Source: an uncultured Bacilli bacterium (GTDB lineage Bacteria; Bacillota_I; Bacilli_A; RF39; UBA660). From it: 64,000 nucleotides of DNA. Below the pieces are notes generated by a model. That model was not told the origin of the DNA. It saw only the letters and a list, made by a program, of their open reading frames with translations, and searched no databases. This document shows positions 22,090 through 30,988 of the stretch, piece after piece. The position numbers and the translations under genes were made by a program. The stretch covers positions 132,385 to 196,384 of the forward strand of contig CAKOPN010000004.1 in NCBI GenBank assembly GCA_934100165.1, given 5' to 3'. Positions within the stretch are counted from its first letter, which is position 1, and every line of letters starts with the position of its first letter.

Positions 22090-23462
22090 TAAAATTCAAT
22101 TCTCTTTTCAATATATTCTTTTATATCTTCAGTGTTTATTACTTCTTGTTTCATTGTGTCACGTTCTCTTATTGTAACAGTGCCTTTCTCTATTGTTTCG
22201 TCATCGATTGTTATGGCAAATGGTGTTCCTACTACGTCTGCTCTTCTATATCTTTTTCCTATATTTCCAGAGTCGTCATATGTACACATAAAGTTTTTTT
22301 GTAAAGTTTTGTATATTTCCATTGCTTTTTCTTGATGATGCTTTTTAACAAGTGGTAATACTACTAATTTGTATGGTGCAAGGTATGGATGAAGGTGCAA
22401 TACTTCTCTTGTGCTACCATCTTCTAGAGTTTCTTCTTCATAAGCATTACAAAGAACTGTTAATACTAGTCTTTCTACTCCAAGTGATGGTTCAATAACA
22501 TAAGGAATGTATCTTTCATTTGTTTCAGGATCTAAGTATCCCATTGATACACCTGAGAATTTTTGATGTTGTGTTAAATCATAGTCAGTACGGCTTGCAA
22601 TTCCCCATAATTCTCCCCATCCGAATGGGAACTTATATTCAATATCAGTTGTAGCATTACTATAGAAACACAACTCTTCTTTTGAATGATCTCTTAGTCT
22701 TAAATTTTCTTCTTTTATACCAAGTGATAATAAGAAGTTTTTACAGTATTCTTTGTAATGTTTAAACCATTCTAGTTCTGTTCCTGGCTTACAGAAAAAT
22801 TCTAGTTCCATTTGTTCAAATTCACGAACACGGAATATGAAGTTTCCTGGTGTTATTTCATTTCTAAAGCTTTTTCCTGTTTGACCAATACCAAATGGTA
22901 CTTTAAGACGCATACTTCTTTGAACATTTAAGAAGTTTGCAAATATTCCTTGAGCTGTTTCAGGGCGTAAGTAAATTGTACTTTTAGCTTCTTCAGTAAC
23001 TCCTTGGAATGTTTTGAACATTAAGTTAAATTGTCTTATATCTGTAAAGTCACTTTTACCACAGTTAGGACATTTAATGTTGTGTTCTTTTATGTAAGCA
23101 ACTAATTCTTCATTACTCATTCCACCAGCGTCAGCAACGCCATCATCTTCAACTAATTTGTCTGCTCTATGTCTTGTTTTACATGCTCTACAGTCAATTA
23201 GTGGGTCTGAAAATGTTGCTAAGTGACCTGATGCTTCCCATGTTTTAGGGTTCATTAAAATAGCACTATCAAGGCCTACATTGTTAACATCTTCTTGAAT
23301 GAATTTTTTTACCCAAGCTTTCTTTACGTTGTTTTTAAGTTCTGCTCCTAATGGACCATAATCCCAAGTATTAGCAAGTCCACCATAGATTTCACTTCCT
23401 TGGAATATGAAACCATATTGTTTGCAGAAATTAACTAATTTTTCCATTGTTAAGTTTTCCAT
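22089..23462 (-). CDS. glyS: Glycyl-tRNA synthetase (homodimeric type)
   Basis: 457 residues, class II synthetase of the alpha2 type (not the GlyQ/GlyS tetramer). N-terminal KLVNFCKQYGFIFQGSEIYGG, a zinc-site-like insert with CRACKT and CPNCGKSDF, motif 2 FRNEITPGNFIFRVREFEQ and motif 3 EPSLGVERLVL, ending in the anticodon-binding domain. Charges tRNA-Gly. The leader upstream carries a T-box element whose acceptor-binding bulge fits tRNA-Gly. Confidence 0.95.
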   Translation of the reverse strand: MENLTMEKLVNFCKQYGFIFQGSEIYGGLANTWDYGPLGAELKNNVKKAWVKKFIQEDVNNVGLDSAILMNPKTWEASGHLATFSDPLIDCRACKTRHRADKLVEDDGVADAGGMSNEELVAYIKEHNIKCPNCGKSDFTDIRQFNLMFKTFQGVTEEAKSTIYLRPETAQGIFANFLNVQRSMRLKVPFGIGQTGKSFRNEITPGNFIFRVREFEQMELEFFCKPGTELEWFKHYKEYCKNFLLSLGIKEENLRLRDHSKEELCFYSNATTDIEYKFPFGWGELWGIASRTDYDLTQHQKFSGVSMGYLDPETNERYIPYVIEPSLGVERLVLTVLCNAYEEETLEDGSTREVLHLHPYLAPYKLVVLPLVKKHHQEKAMEIYKTLQKNFMCTYDDSGNIGKRYRRADVVGTPFAITIDDETIEKGTVTIRERDTMKQEVINTEDIKEYIEKRIEF

Positions 23463-23486
23463 AATCTTTTCCTTTCTTAAATAAAA

Positions 23487-23605
23487 ATTCTTCTATAAAT
23501 TGTGGGGACGGCTATTGCCATGGTTCCACCCCACTTATTCATAGAAGAATATCTCTTTTCTTTATTGCTCGTGGATTCCAACCCAGTCATCACATTTATT
23601 ACACT
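23487..23605 (-). promoter_or_regulatory. Compact T-box-like leader of glyS
   Basis: In transcript sense GTGGGG-TGGAACC-ATGGC-AATA-GCCGT-CCCCAC (about 23502-23534) has the form of the T-box antiterminator, with bulge TGGA able to pair with the UCCA end of tRNA-Gly. It is enclosed by a 14-base stem (ATTCTTCTATGAAT / ATTTATAGAAGAAT, one G-U) followed by TTTTATTT, a terminator. Only about 50 bases separate the predicted transcription start from this stem, too few for a full stem I; a GGA in a small hairpin (TGGGTTGGAATCCA) could be the specifier. Confidence 0.65.
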
Positions 23606-23609
23606 TGTT

Positions 23610-23638
23610 ATTATAAAGCATTAAGGAGAAGTTTACAA
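23610..23638 (-). promoter_or_regulatory. glyS promoter
   Basis: -35 TTGTAA (23633-23638), 17-base spacer, perfect -10 TATAAT (23610-23615). Confidence 0.75.
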
Positions 23639-23647
23639 GAATTTATT

Positions 23648-24085
23648 TTATTTCTCTAAGTATATTTTTTTTACGCTTATTGACATTCCGTAACTATAAT
23701 TATTTCCGTAGTTGTTAGTGTACATCATAACGCAGAAGTATCCTGATTTACTATTGTCTATTATCTTTTCTGTTTGTGTAAAGTTACTCTTATTTTGTCC
23801 CCAGCTAAATCTATTACGAACTTTATATCCTGTTGTGTTATTTATTTGTACAGTATAGTTAATTTTAGAATCTATATTTAGTAATGTTGAGAATACCTTT
23901 GTACCTCTCTTTGAATATTCAGGATTATATGTAAAAATTCCATCACTTTCTATAGTATTCATTTTAATTCCTGTTATTCTTACATTTCCATGAGAACGTA
24001 AAAAGGTTTCTCCAGAGATGCTTAATTTTTTATTAAGCACGGCGTAGCCTATAGAAACTAATATTGCAAGTATCATTAAAATCAC
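23648..24085 (-). pseudogene. 5'-truncated paralogue of the large surface protein
   Basis: A 145-codon frame whose first 90 codons match the N-terminal part of the 1526-residue protein next to it (ILVSIGYAVLNKKLSISGE versus ILISVGYSALNQNLSVSGE; YNPEYSKRGTK versus YNPEYSKKGTK). The DNA similarity begins abruptly at GTTGTGATTTTAA. There is no ribosome binding site before the only usable start (GTG at 24085), the basic segment needed ahead of the membrane helix is missing, and the terminator of the upstream gene lies directly before it. After TVQINNTTG the sequence diverges. Most likely a silent fragment. Confidence 0.65.
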
Positions 24086-24099
24086 AACTTTTAATCAAA

Positions 24100-24127
24100 G
24101 AAAAATAGGAGCTATTAAACTCCTATT
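24100..24127 (-). terminator. Terminator of the large surface-protein operon
   Basis: AATAGGAG / CTCCTATT with an eight-base loop and TTTC after it; the 5' arm includes the stop codon. Confidence 0.8.
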
Positions 24128-27100
24128 GATGCTTCCTTATTATTACTATACCATCTTCTCCAGCTATGCCACCTCCGCCTCGACCGCTATTGGTAGCAGT
24201 TGTAACTTCTCCTGGAAGTCCTGCAGATCCACTTGCTGCTGTTCCACCGCCGCCTCCAGAATATAAATCACCAGTTGACTCACCAAATTCTCTTGTGTTA
24301 CCTGTTTCACCATTTGGGCCTGGTACTGAAATTTGTCCATAACCGCCGGAGCATCCTGAACTACTAGCATCTCCGTTTTTTCCGTTGGTTCCGCCTGAGC
24401 CAGCCCATGAGTTTGAATCCGAGTATGCATATCCACCGCCTCCGGATCCACCATTTCCTCCTTTATCCGCTTGTCCAACTCCATAACCTCCTGCTGCTGT
24501 ATATCCAAGAGCCGAAGATGAACCACCATTTATAGTTTCTGTAAAACTAAATGCTGCCCCTTTTCCTACTACAATCTGTTGGCTAGTATTTAGGGCGATA
24601 TTCAAACTTTTAACAGTTCTTGTATATCCGCCTCCTCCTCCTGCATATCTTCCAGAACCACCGCCTCCTACTAAGAATAGGTCTACTGCAGTTGTTCCAT
24701 CACCTAAACTTGTAAATGTAAGTGTTCCACTGCTTAGAAATTTTATTTTCCAATTTCCATTTTTATCTACTTCTAATCTACTTGTTCCAGTGTATGTGTA
24801 GCTTGGCATTTGTTCTGTTGGTACTACTCTTGTATTACGAATAACAACTATACCAGAACCACCTGTTCCACCTTTAATAAAGTTAAAAGCTCCGCCGCCG
24901 CCACCACCACCGGTATTGGCTGTACCATTTGCTACATAATATTTGTCACTGTTATTAGTGTTGTTATATACACCACCACCACCTGCTCCTGCTTTTCCTT
25001 CAGTTCCTGCTCCACCACCTGCATATAGTGTTCCGTCACTTTCTCCAAATTCACGGGTTGTGGTTCCTTGACCTGTTCCACCATTTCCTCCTGTTCCGTT
25101 TGAACCATTACTTCCATTGCTTCCACCGTTTCCACCATAACCTTGGTGACTTGTTCCGCCTCCTCCGCCAGAACCTCCATTACCGCCAATGGCAACTTCT
25201 GCTTCAAAATTTGATGCTCCAGGTGCTCCATATTTTCCACCTGCGGCTGAGAATCCAAATGCTGATGATGTTCCACCATTACTATTGGTAGCACCACCTG
25301 CTCCAATTACGATGTTATAACTTGAACCAGCTGATACTGTATGTCCTTTCTTAGTTGTAGTGTAACCACCACCACCACCACCTGCTCCATTAACTCTTTG
25401 ACTTCCTGTACGTCCACCGCCGCCGCCTCCTACTAAGAAGACATCTATTCCATTTACACCTGTTCCAAGATTAGTAAATGTTAGTGTCCCACTTGTTAGG
25501 AATTTTATTCTCCAGTTTCCATTTCCATCATCTATTAACTGACTACTTCCTGTATATGTATATGTTGGTATTGGCGATGCCCAGTTTGCTGTTAACGTTG
25601 CATTTTCATATCCCATTGTAAATGTTGTTCCGTTCATACTGCTTCCTGCACCACTTAATGTCCATCCTGCAAATACATAACCAGATCTTGTTGGATTCAA
25701 TATAGTTTCTGTACTTCCATAAGCAATATTGAATGTTGAATTATTTGTTGTACCATTTAATACTCCACCGTTTGGATTTACCGTTAATGTATAATTATTT
25801 GCTTGCCAGTTTGCTGTTATAAATACAGATTCCATACCTTGCGTATATAATGCTTGTTTTGTTGATGGATCAAAGGTTATACTCGCTCCACCTAAATCTG
25901 TTGTACTAGCTGTAAGTACGTTTGTTAGTGTGTATCCATTTAGCGTATAGCCATTTCTTCTTCTTTCTGTTATTACTTGTGTATCACCATTTTTGGCATT
26001 TATCATTGTCAAATTATATGTTCCATCGTTAACTCTATACCCACCATTTGCATTAACTATGCTTGTATAATAATCATTATGCCTAGGTAAGTATAACAAT
26101 ACATTAGTTCCCGATACATACGGAATATTTGCATCACACCATTCTTTGTTTGGTTCGTTACCATTACTAAATATTGTTGTTAAATTGTATAAAGTTAAGT
26201 TATCTATATATGCAATATTATCTAATTCACTAGTAGCATTATCGGATGCAAACATATTTCCATATACTACATAAGTCCCATTGTTGTTTGTAGATGTTGG
26301 TTTACCAATATTTGATATTTTTTCCCATTTGTTATTTGCATATGTTTTTGTTGCTGAGATGTAGTCAGTACCTTGTCCATTTGCAAATGCCATATACATA
26401 AATTGTGTATCTGAAGACAACTGCCTTATATATACTTGTTCAGATATATAAATAGAATCATTAATAGCAATTTTGCTGCTATCAACACTCATTGAACTTC
26501 CTGACCAACGATATTTTGTTGAAGTATATAATGAATAGGCACCAGAATACTTTAAGTCAGTGCTTATAGAATTTTCTGTGAATAAAGTTATACCAGTTGT
26601 CCCGTTTTCAAAACTACTATTAGTTATTAAATTATTTATAGCATACAAATTGACATTACTTTCGCTTTCATATGCATTTATTCTATAACCATTGTTACTT
26701 TCTTCTTTAGTTGGTTGTGTAACACTTGTCCAATTTACATTATCAGATGAAACAAACGTAGTGTGCTCGTAATACGTTCTATTATCTATCCAATAATGCC
26801 ATACTGCTATTTCATCTAAGTCATATGTTTGACCAAGGTCCACTGTAATACATTGTCTTGATTCCCAAAAAAAATCAGAATATTGACTAGAATCAATATC
26901 TCCATCCACAATGCTTGTAATAGTACCTGTTCCATTTGATGTTCCTACATTAGAAACAGCTGTAATTTCTTTACCTTTTGCAACATTTTCCCCCTGATAT
27001 ATTGCTTGAAGCTCTACCCAATGGCTACCAACATTAATGCTATTACCATTTGTACAATCTCTTATGTACCTCACACCATTTAGTTTTTTATTTTTTCTTT

Positions 27101-28703
27101 CTAGTTTTCCTTTTGATATATACGTTATTTTTGCTTTACCATTTCCAGTGTTTACACCTACTTCCATTGCGCCGTCTATAAAGTATTTTCCTGAATAATG
27201 AAGTGTATTGTTTGTATGTGTTCTATCACTTGCTGATGTTATGGCATTTACTCCTGCATAACCAGATATAAATGAGGAACCTCCTCCAGCGCCATCTGCA
27301 CATGTTGCTCCACCACCTGGATAGTAACCATTTCCACCACTACATCCACCATTTGCAATACCAAAAGAGGAATCCTGATAGTTAGTTGTTTGGCTTGCTC
27401 CTGGAGAAGTTTGAGTTCCACCTTTTGTACCAGATGCATTGTTTCCAAATAAACCTCCCCCAGCTCCGCCTTTTCCGTATCCACCAGCTCCGCCGCCACC
27501 TGCGACCATAATTCTACTATTTATTGAAGTTGCGTCAGTCCACGTTCCACCAACCAATCTTATGTCTGTGGCTCCTCCACCAGAATATCCACCATAATTT
27601 GGAGTTCCATTATTGAAAGCTTCAACATTTTGACCATTTCCATTTCCTTGTCCTACATATACATATAATTTTTCTCCTTTTGTTAAATAAATATAACCAC
27701 TTGTATAACCACCTAATCCTGTGTTTAAATCTGTAACTTCTGGCCACCCCTGAGCTCCCCATGCTTCAATTTTATAATAACCATCTGCTGGGACTATATA
27801 TGTTTGTTCGTTTCCTGTATATGCAAAATCTTGTACTTTGTTAAACAATGGAACATATAGTTTATTTACTATTTCTCCAATATTTTCTTTACCATCACTT
27901 ATATTTCCTGCTTTATCTCCTATAGAATATACTAATAAATAATATTCTCCATTGGAAGATGCAGTTACATCAAATTCTTCTCCACTTATATAATTTGTCC
28001 ATGTACATTCCTTTGCTTCTTCATCACTCGTTGATAAACAAAATTTGTAAATATTATCTGGTGATAATCCACTTCCACCATCTTCATCTGTTGCTGTTAT
28101 CTTTAACCTAGCTGTTTTATTTTCTTGTGATATTGTTTCTGCAGTCAATACTGGAGGTGTTGTATCTAGTGGAATAAAATCATACTTTATCTCACAAACA
28201 TCTTCGATACTTTCTGTTAAACTATCTGTACCATTATATTTAACCTCTATTGTAAAATCTGATATTCCTACCTCTATTATGCTTCCCTTTGTAATGTTTG
28301 GTGTGCAGCTTACATTTGAATTTGTATTTGATATTTCTATACTGGAGACGGTATACTTGGCACCTGTTGTATTTGTTATTTGAACTGTATATGTTATTGT
28401 TGAGTTTTTATTAGACAATGTTGAATATGTTTTTGTACCTTTCTTTGAATACTCAGGATTATATGTTTCATAGCCATCATTTTCAGCATTACTCATTTCT
28501 ATTCTTGATATTCTTACATTTCCTTTAGAACGCAAAAAGGCTTCTCCTGATACACTTAGATTTTGATTAAGTGCGGAGTAGCCCACAGAAATTAGTATTG
28601 TAAGTATTGTTAAAATCACAACAAAAATCGGGATTATTCCCTTTCTATTTAAAAGTACCCCCCCCCAGGCCGTACATTTGTTTGCTTTGTTGCTTATTTT
28701 CAT
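24123..28703 (-). CDS. Large multidomain surface protein with membrane anchor and glycine-rich modules
   Basis: 1526 residues. A G9 tract at codons 13-15 (AWGGV) precedes a single N-terminal membrane segment (about 24-43). Then a conserved FLRSKGNVRISRIEM module, an Ig-like module starting DTTPPVLTAE, glycine-rich domain 1 (about 290-555), an F5/8 type C-like sugar-binding domain (CITVDLGQTYDLDEIAVWHY), a second carbohydrate-binding-like module (NSSFENGTTGITLF), InlB/Flg_new repeats (NPTRSGYVFAGWTL), and two C-terminal repeats each starting YTYTG and rich in GGGG. No LPXTG sorting signal. Probably an exposed glycan-binding adhesin. The ATG has AGGAGAAG five bases upstream. Third gene of an operon with two small membrane proteins. 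Confidence 0.75.
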   Translation of the reverse strand: MKISNKANKCTAWGGVLLNRKGIIPIFVVILTILTILISVGYSALNQNLSVSGEAFLRSKGNVRISRIEMSNAENDGYETYNPEYSKKGTKTYSTLSNKNSTITYTVQITNTTGAKYTVSSIEISNTNSNVSCTPNITKGSIIEVGISDFTIEVKYNGTDSLTESIEDVCEIKYDFIPLDTTPPVLTAETISQENKTARLKITATDEDGGSGLSPDNIYKFCLSTSDEEAKECTWTNYISGEEFDVTASSNGEYYLLVYSIGDKAGNISDGKENIGEIVNKLYVPLFNKVQDFAYTGNEQTYIVPADGYYKIEAWGAQGWPEVTDLNTGLGGYTSGYIYLTKGEKLYVYVGQGNGNGQNVEAFNNGTPNYGGYSGGGATDIRLVGGTWTDATSINSRIMVAGGGGAGGYGKGGAGGGLFGNNASGTKGGTQTSPGASQTTNYQDSSFGIANGGCSGGNGYYPGGGATCADGAGGGSSFISGYAGVNAITSASDRTHTNNTLHYSGKYFIDGAMEVGVNTGNGKAKITYISKGKLERKNKKLNGVRYIRDCTNGNSINVGSHWVELQAIYQGENVAKGKEITAVSNVGTSNGTGTITSIVDGDIDSSQYSDFFWESRQCITVDLGQTYDLDEIAVWHYWIDNRTYYEHTTFVSSDNVNWTSVTQPTKEESNNGYRINAYESESNVNLYAINNLITNSSFENGTTGITLFTENSISTDLKYSGAYSLYTSTKYRWSGSSMSVDSSKIAINDSIYISEQVYIRQLSSDTQFMYMAFANGQGTDYISATKTYANNKWEKISNIGKPTSTNNNGTYVVYGNMFASDNATSELDNIAYIDNLTLYNLTTIFSNGNEPNKEWCDANIPYVSGTNVLLYLPRHNDYYTSIVNANGGYRVNDGTYNLTMINAKNGDTQVITERRRNGYTLNGYTLTNVLTASTTDLGGASITFDPSTKQALYTQGMESVFITANWQANNYTLTVNPNGGVLNGTTNNSTFNIAYGSTETILNPTRSGYVFAGWTLSGAGSSMNGTTFTMGYENATLTANWASPIPTYTYTGSSQLIDDGNGNWRIKFLTSGTLTFTNLGTGVNGIDVFLVGGGGGGRTGSQRVNGAGGGGGGYTTTKKGHTVSAGSSYNIVIGAGGATNSNGGTSSAFGFSAAGGKYGAPGASNFEAEVAIGGNGGSGGGGGTSHQGYGGNGGSNGSNGSNGTGGNGGTGQGTTTREFGESDGTLYAGGGAGTEGKAGAGGGGVYNNTNNSDKYYVANGTANTGGGGGGGAFNFIKGGTGGSGIVVIRNTRVVPTEQMPSYTYTGTSRLEVDKNGNWKIKFLSSGTLTFTSLGDGTTAVDLFLVGGGGSGRYAGGGGGYTRTVKSLNIALNTSQQIVVGKGAAFSFTETINGGSSSALGYTAAGGYGVGQADKGGNGGSGGGGYAYSDSNSWAGSGGTNGKNGDASSSGCSGGYGQISVPGPNGETGNTREFGESTGDLYSGGGGGTAASGSAGLPGEVTTATNSGRGGGGIAGEDGIVIIRKHQ
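28658..28666. repeat. Homopolymer tract of nine C (G9 in the coding strand)
   Basis: Located 38-46 bases into the large surface-protein gene, within the codons for Trp-Gly-Gly-Val. In a genome this AT-rich a G9 run is exceptional. Gain or loss of one G would shift the frame before the membrane segment and switch off the 1526-residue protein, the usual layout of slipped-strand phase variation. In this assembly the frame is open (on). Confidence 0.8.
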
Positions 28704-28719
28704 AACTACTTCTCCTATT

Positions 28720-29265
28720 TTACTTATTCAATTTATATTCAATACTATATGCATTTAATAAATCTATATCTACATTGCTTTCAATACTTCTTGATTCATC
28801 ATTTGGTATTGTTTGACCAATATACCCTAGAAGTGTAATAATTTCTTTACCATCTTTATCTTTAAAAATTATATCAAAAGACTTTACCTCTTTATCACTA
28901 CCAGTATTATTCTTTACAATAGCTGTAAACTTACTAGATACTGTTTTGTCATCACGGGTTTCAGTATATAAATAATTATTTGTAATAAGGAATCCCTCTA
29001 CTTCTCTATCCTTAGTAATTCCTTCATTCAAATTAACTTCTCTTTTAACATTCTGGTTAATTTCTTCACCGTTTCCATCTTCCTTGACACAATTATCACA
29101 TGTTTTTAAATTATTTATTACTACAATAGTTATTGATAACAACACTAAAATAGCTAACACAATATAAAAGTGTGTCTTATTATATCTTTCCAATAACTTT
29201 GACTTTGATTCTTTATTTACTTTTTTGGCCTTTTCCTTTGCTGATTTAACCTTTTTATTAGCCAT
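28720..29265 (-). CDS. Membrane-anchored FxLYD-like small protein
   Basis: 181 residues: a Lys-rich cytosolic start (about 33 residues), one membrane segment (VLAILVLLSITIVVINNL), then an extracellular beta domain of the FxLYD type (VEGFLITNNYLYTE, TAIVKNNTGSDKEVKSFDIIFKDKDGKEI). Close paralogue of the next upstream gene. It ends 17 bases before the large surface protein, so the two are co-transcribed. Role unknown; perhaps accessory to export or anchoring of the large protein. Confidence 0.65.
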   Translation of the reverse strand: MANKKVKSAKEKAKKVNKESKSKLLERYNKTHFYIVLAILVLLSITIVVINNLKTCDNCVKEDGNGEEINQNVKREVNLNEGITKDREVEGFLITNNYLYTETRDDKTVSSKFTAIVKNNTGSDKEVKSFDIIFKDKDGKEIITLLGYIGQTIPNDESRSIESNVDIDLLNAYSIEYKLNK

Positions 29266-29277
29266 TGTACCATCACC

Positions 29278-29946
29278 CTACTTAACTATTTTATATTCAA
29301 TATCTGTAGCACTCGATAAATCCATGTCAACACTACTGTAAACTTCTCTTGAATCGTGTGCAGGTATTGATCCTCCAACATATCCTTGCATATTAACAAG
29401 TACTTTTCCGTCTTTATCTTTTACTATGATATCAATAATTCTAACTTCTATGTTAGTATCTGTTGTATTTGTAACAAGAGTTATTAAGTTAGATCCTGCT
29501 TCACTTGTTACTAAAGATGAATTAGTAAACTTAAGTCCTTCTATAGTTTTATCTCCAATTACACCTTCATTAGTATTTGGCTTTAATTCATTACCTGTAC
29601 TGTTAGGATCGTTTATATCATTTGCATTATTTACATCGTTTCCTTGATTAGTATTGGCATTATTTTCATTTCCTTTCTTTCCACCAATGGATAAGAAAAT
29701 TACTGCTGCTACTATAACAAGAACAACTGCTACTAAAATTATAATTAGTTGTTTCTTATCTAAATTAAATTTCTTTTTACCATTATCTTTTTGATCTTGG
29801 TTTTGGAAAGATGCACCATTCGGTGCAGGGTTTTGTGTATATATATTTCCACTTGGTACTTGTTGATTATTTACAGAAGTATTTACTTGCATATTTGTCT
29901 GGTTTTGTACTAAGTTTGTATTTCCTATATTATTATCATTATTCAT
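29278..29946 (-). CDS. Membrane-anchored FxLYD-like protein with Asn/Gln-rich cytosolic tail
   Basis: 222 residues. The first 70 are Asn/Gln/Pro-rich and presumably cytosolic and disordered; a membrane segment (LIIILVAVVLVIVAAVIFLSI) follows, then an Asn-rich linker and a beta domain with IEGLKFTNSSLVT and EVRIIDIIVKDKDGKVLVNMQGYVGGSIPA, parallel to the downstream paralogue. First gene of the operon with its own promoter and AGGAGGG ribosome binding site. No enzymatic motif. Confidence 0.65.
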   Translation of the reverse strand: MNNDNNIGNTNLVQNQTNMQVNTSVNNQQVPSGNIYTQNPAPNGASFQNQDQKDNGKKKFNLDKKQLIIILVAVVLVIVAAVIFLSIGGKKGNENNANTNQGNDVNNANDINDPNSTGNELKPNTNEGVIGDKTIEGLKFTNSSLVTSEAGSNLITLVTNTTDTNIEVRIIDIIVKDKDGKVLVNMQGYVGGSIPAHDSREVYSSVDMDLSSATDIEYKIVK

Positions 29947-29973
29947 ATCTTTAGCCCTCCTATTGTTACTTAA

Positions 29974-30002
29974 ATATTATCACTTTTATGGCAAATAGTA
30001 AA
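29974..30002 (-). promoter_or_regulatory. Promoter of the surface-protein operon
   Basis: -35 TTTACT (29997-30002), 17-base spacer, -10 TAATAT (29974-29979). Confidence 0.55.
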
Positions 30003-30013
30003 TATTTTTTCCA

Positions 30014-30039
30014 AACAAAAAAAGTACGCTTGGTACTTT
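30014..30039 (-). terminator. cotE terminator
   Basis: AAAGTAC / GTACTTT stem followed by seven U in transcript sense, about ten bases after the cotE stop. Confidence 0.8.
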
Positions 30040-30048
30040 CATTTTTCG

Positions 30049-30570
30049 TTAATTTATAAAATCTTCATTTACTGATTCTTCTATTTCTTGTTCAATATTG
30101 TCTTTGTCATTACTATCATCTTCAAAGTCTTCATCATTTATGCCAACCTTGATTTTTGCGTCTCCTACAACTTCTGCTGCCAAAGTTTTTTCAATTGTGT
30201 ATACGATAGAACCATCTTTTATCTCTGCCTTTGTGCAACTTGGTTGTCTTACTGCTCTTACGATTATTTCTTCATTACCTTCATAACTATCATCAGTACT
30301 CTTTATTGGTACTTCCTCACTATAATTTACAGTGTCTTTAACAACCTCTGTTTTTGTGTTGTTTTCACTTGAATACCAAATGTTTACATCAAAGTGTCCC
30401 GTAATGTTAACAGAGTCTTTATCTTTTTTACCTTCAAAAGTATTATTTATAACCCAACACCCTAAAATAGTAGTAGGAACCACTTCTGGAGATACTGTAT
30501 GTGTTGTTGCAAAAGTTTTCTTTCCTTTGCCAACAACTGCTTTAGTAACAATTTCTTTATAGCTAGCCAT
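30049..30570 (-). CDS. cotE: Outer spore coat morphogenetic protein CotE
   Basis: 173 residues from the ATG at 30570 (GAGGAGG just upstream; a GTG start at 30585 overlaps it). Matches Bacillus CotE throughout: SYKEIVTKAVVGKGKK, TTILGCWVINNTFEGK, FDVNIWYSSENNTKTEVV, VRAVRQPSCTKAEI, LAAEVVGDAKIKV and an acidic C-terminal tail. CotE directs assembly of the outer coat around the forespore. Its place after miaB-ymcA is the same as in Bacillus, which strengthens the call and places the organism in or near the Bacilli. Confidence 0.92.
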   Translation of the reverse strand: MASYKEIVTKAVVGKGKKTFATTHTVSPEVVPTTILGCWVINNTFEGKKDKDSVNITGHFDVNIWYSSENNTKTEVVKDTVNYSEEVPIKSTDDSYEGNEEIIVRAVRQPSCTKAEIKDGSIVYTIEKTLAAEVVGDAKIKVGINDEDFEDDSNDKDNIEQEIEESVNEDFIN

Positions 30571-30637
30571 AATATTCCTCCTCACTTTAATTTATGCGAG
30601 GATAGTAAGATAAGTTCAAAAATTATTATTGTTTTGC

Positions 30638-30988
30638 CTATTTTATCTTTTCTTCTATGAAGTGTTCTATCACATATTTAATATTTTGAAACATTTCGTT
30701 TAAATCTTCTTGTAAGTATGCGTACTCTGTATAAACTTGATATGTTGAAAGCTCTTTTAAATTACTTTCTATTTTATCTTCTAGGTCAGAAATTGGCATC
30801 TTTTTATATTCTCTTTTTACTATTTCTTTTTGAAGGCTTTTAATTTCATTTACTAAGCCCATTATTTTAGAGTTTTCTTTCATTTTTTTCTCAAGACTTA
30901 AATATCTTTTGTAATCGCTGCTTTCTTTTATTAAAGATACTAACTCATCAGTCTTTTCTAAAATTTCACTATATTTTTGCTTTTCCAT
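30638..30988 (-). CDS. ymcA: YlbF/YmcA family regulator, probable YmcA (RicA)
   Basis: 116 residues, all helical (LVSLIKESSDYKRYLSLEKKM, NEIKSLQKEIVKREYKK, YLQEDLNEMFQNIKYVIEHF), typical of the YlbF/YmcA family. In Bacillus YmcA joins YlbF and YaaT in a complex that stimulates RNase Y-dependent mRNA maturation and Spo0A phosphorylation. The gene overlaps the miaB end by 20 bases and is followed by cotE, the Bacillus order. The cysteines that hold the FeS clusters in the Bacillus complex are not seen here. Confidence 0.8.
   Translation of the reverse strand: MEKQKYSEILEKTDELVSLIKESSDYKRYLSLEKKMKENSKIMGLVNEIKSLQKEIVKREYKKMPISDLEDKIESNLKELSTYQVYTEYAYLQEDLNEMFQNIKYVIEHFIEEKIK

Noticed and set aside
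24164..25306. Minus-strand frames rich in Gln, Val, Glu and Met within the large surface protein
   Set aside because: They are other-frame readings of the GGN-rich coding repeats, not independent genes.
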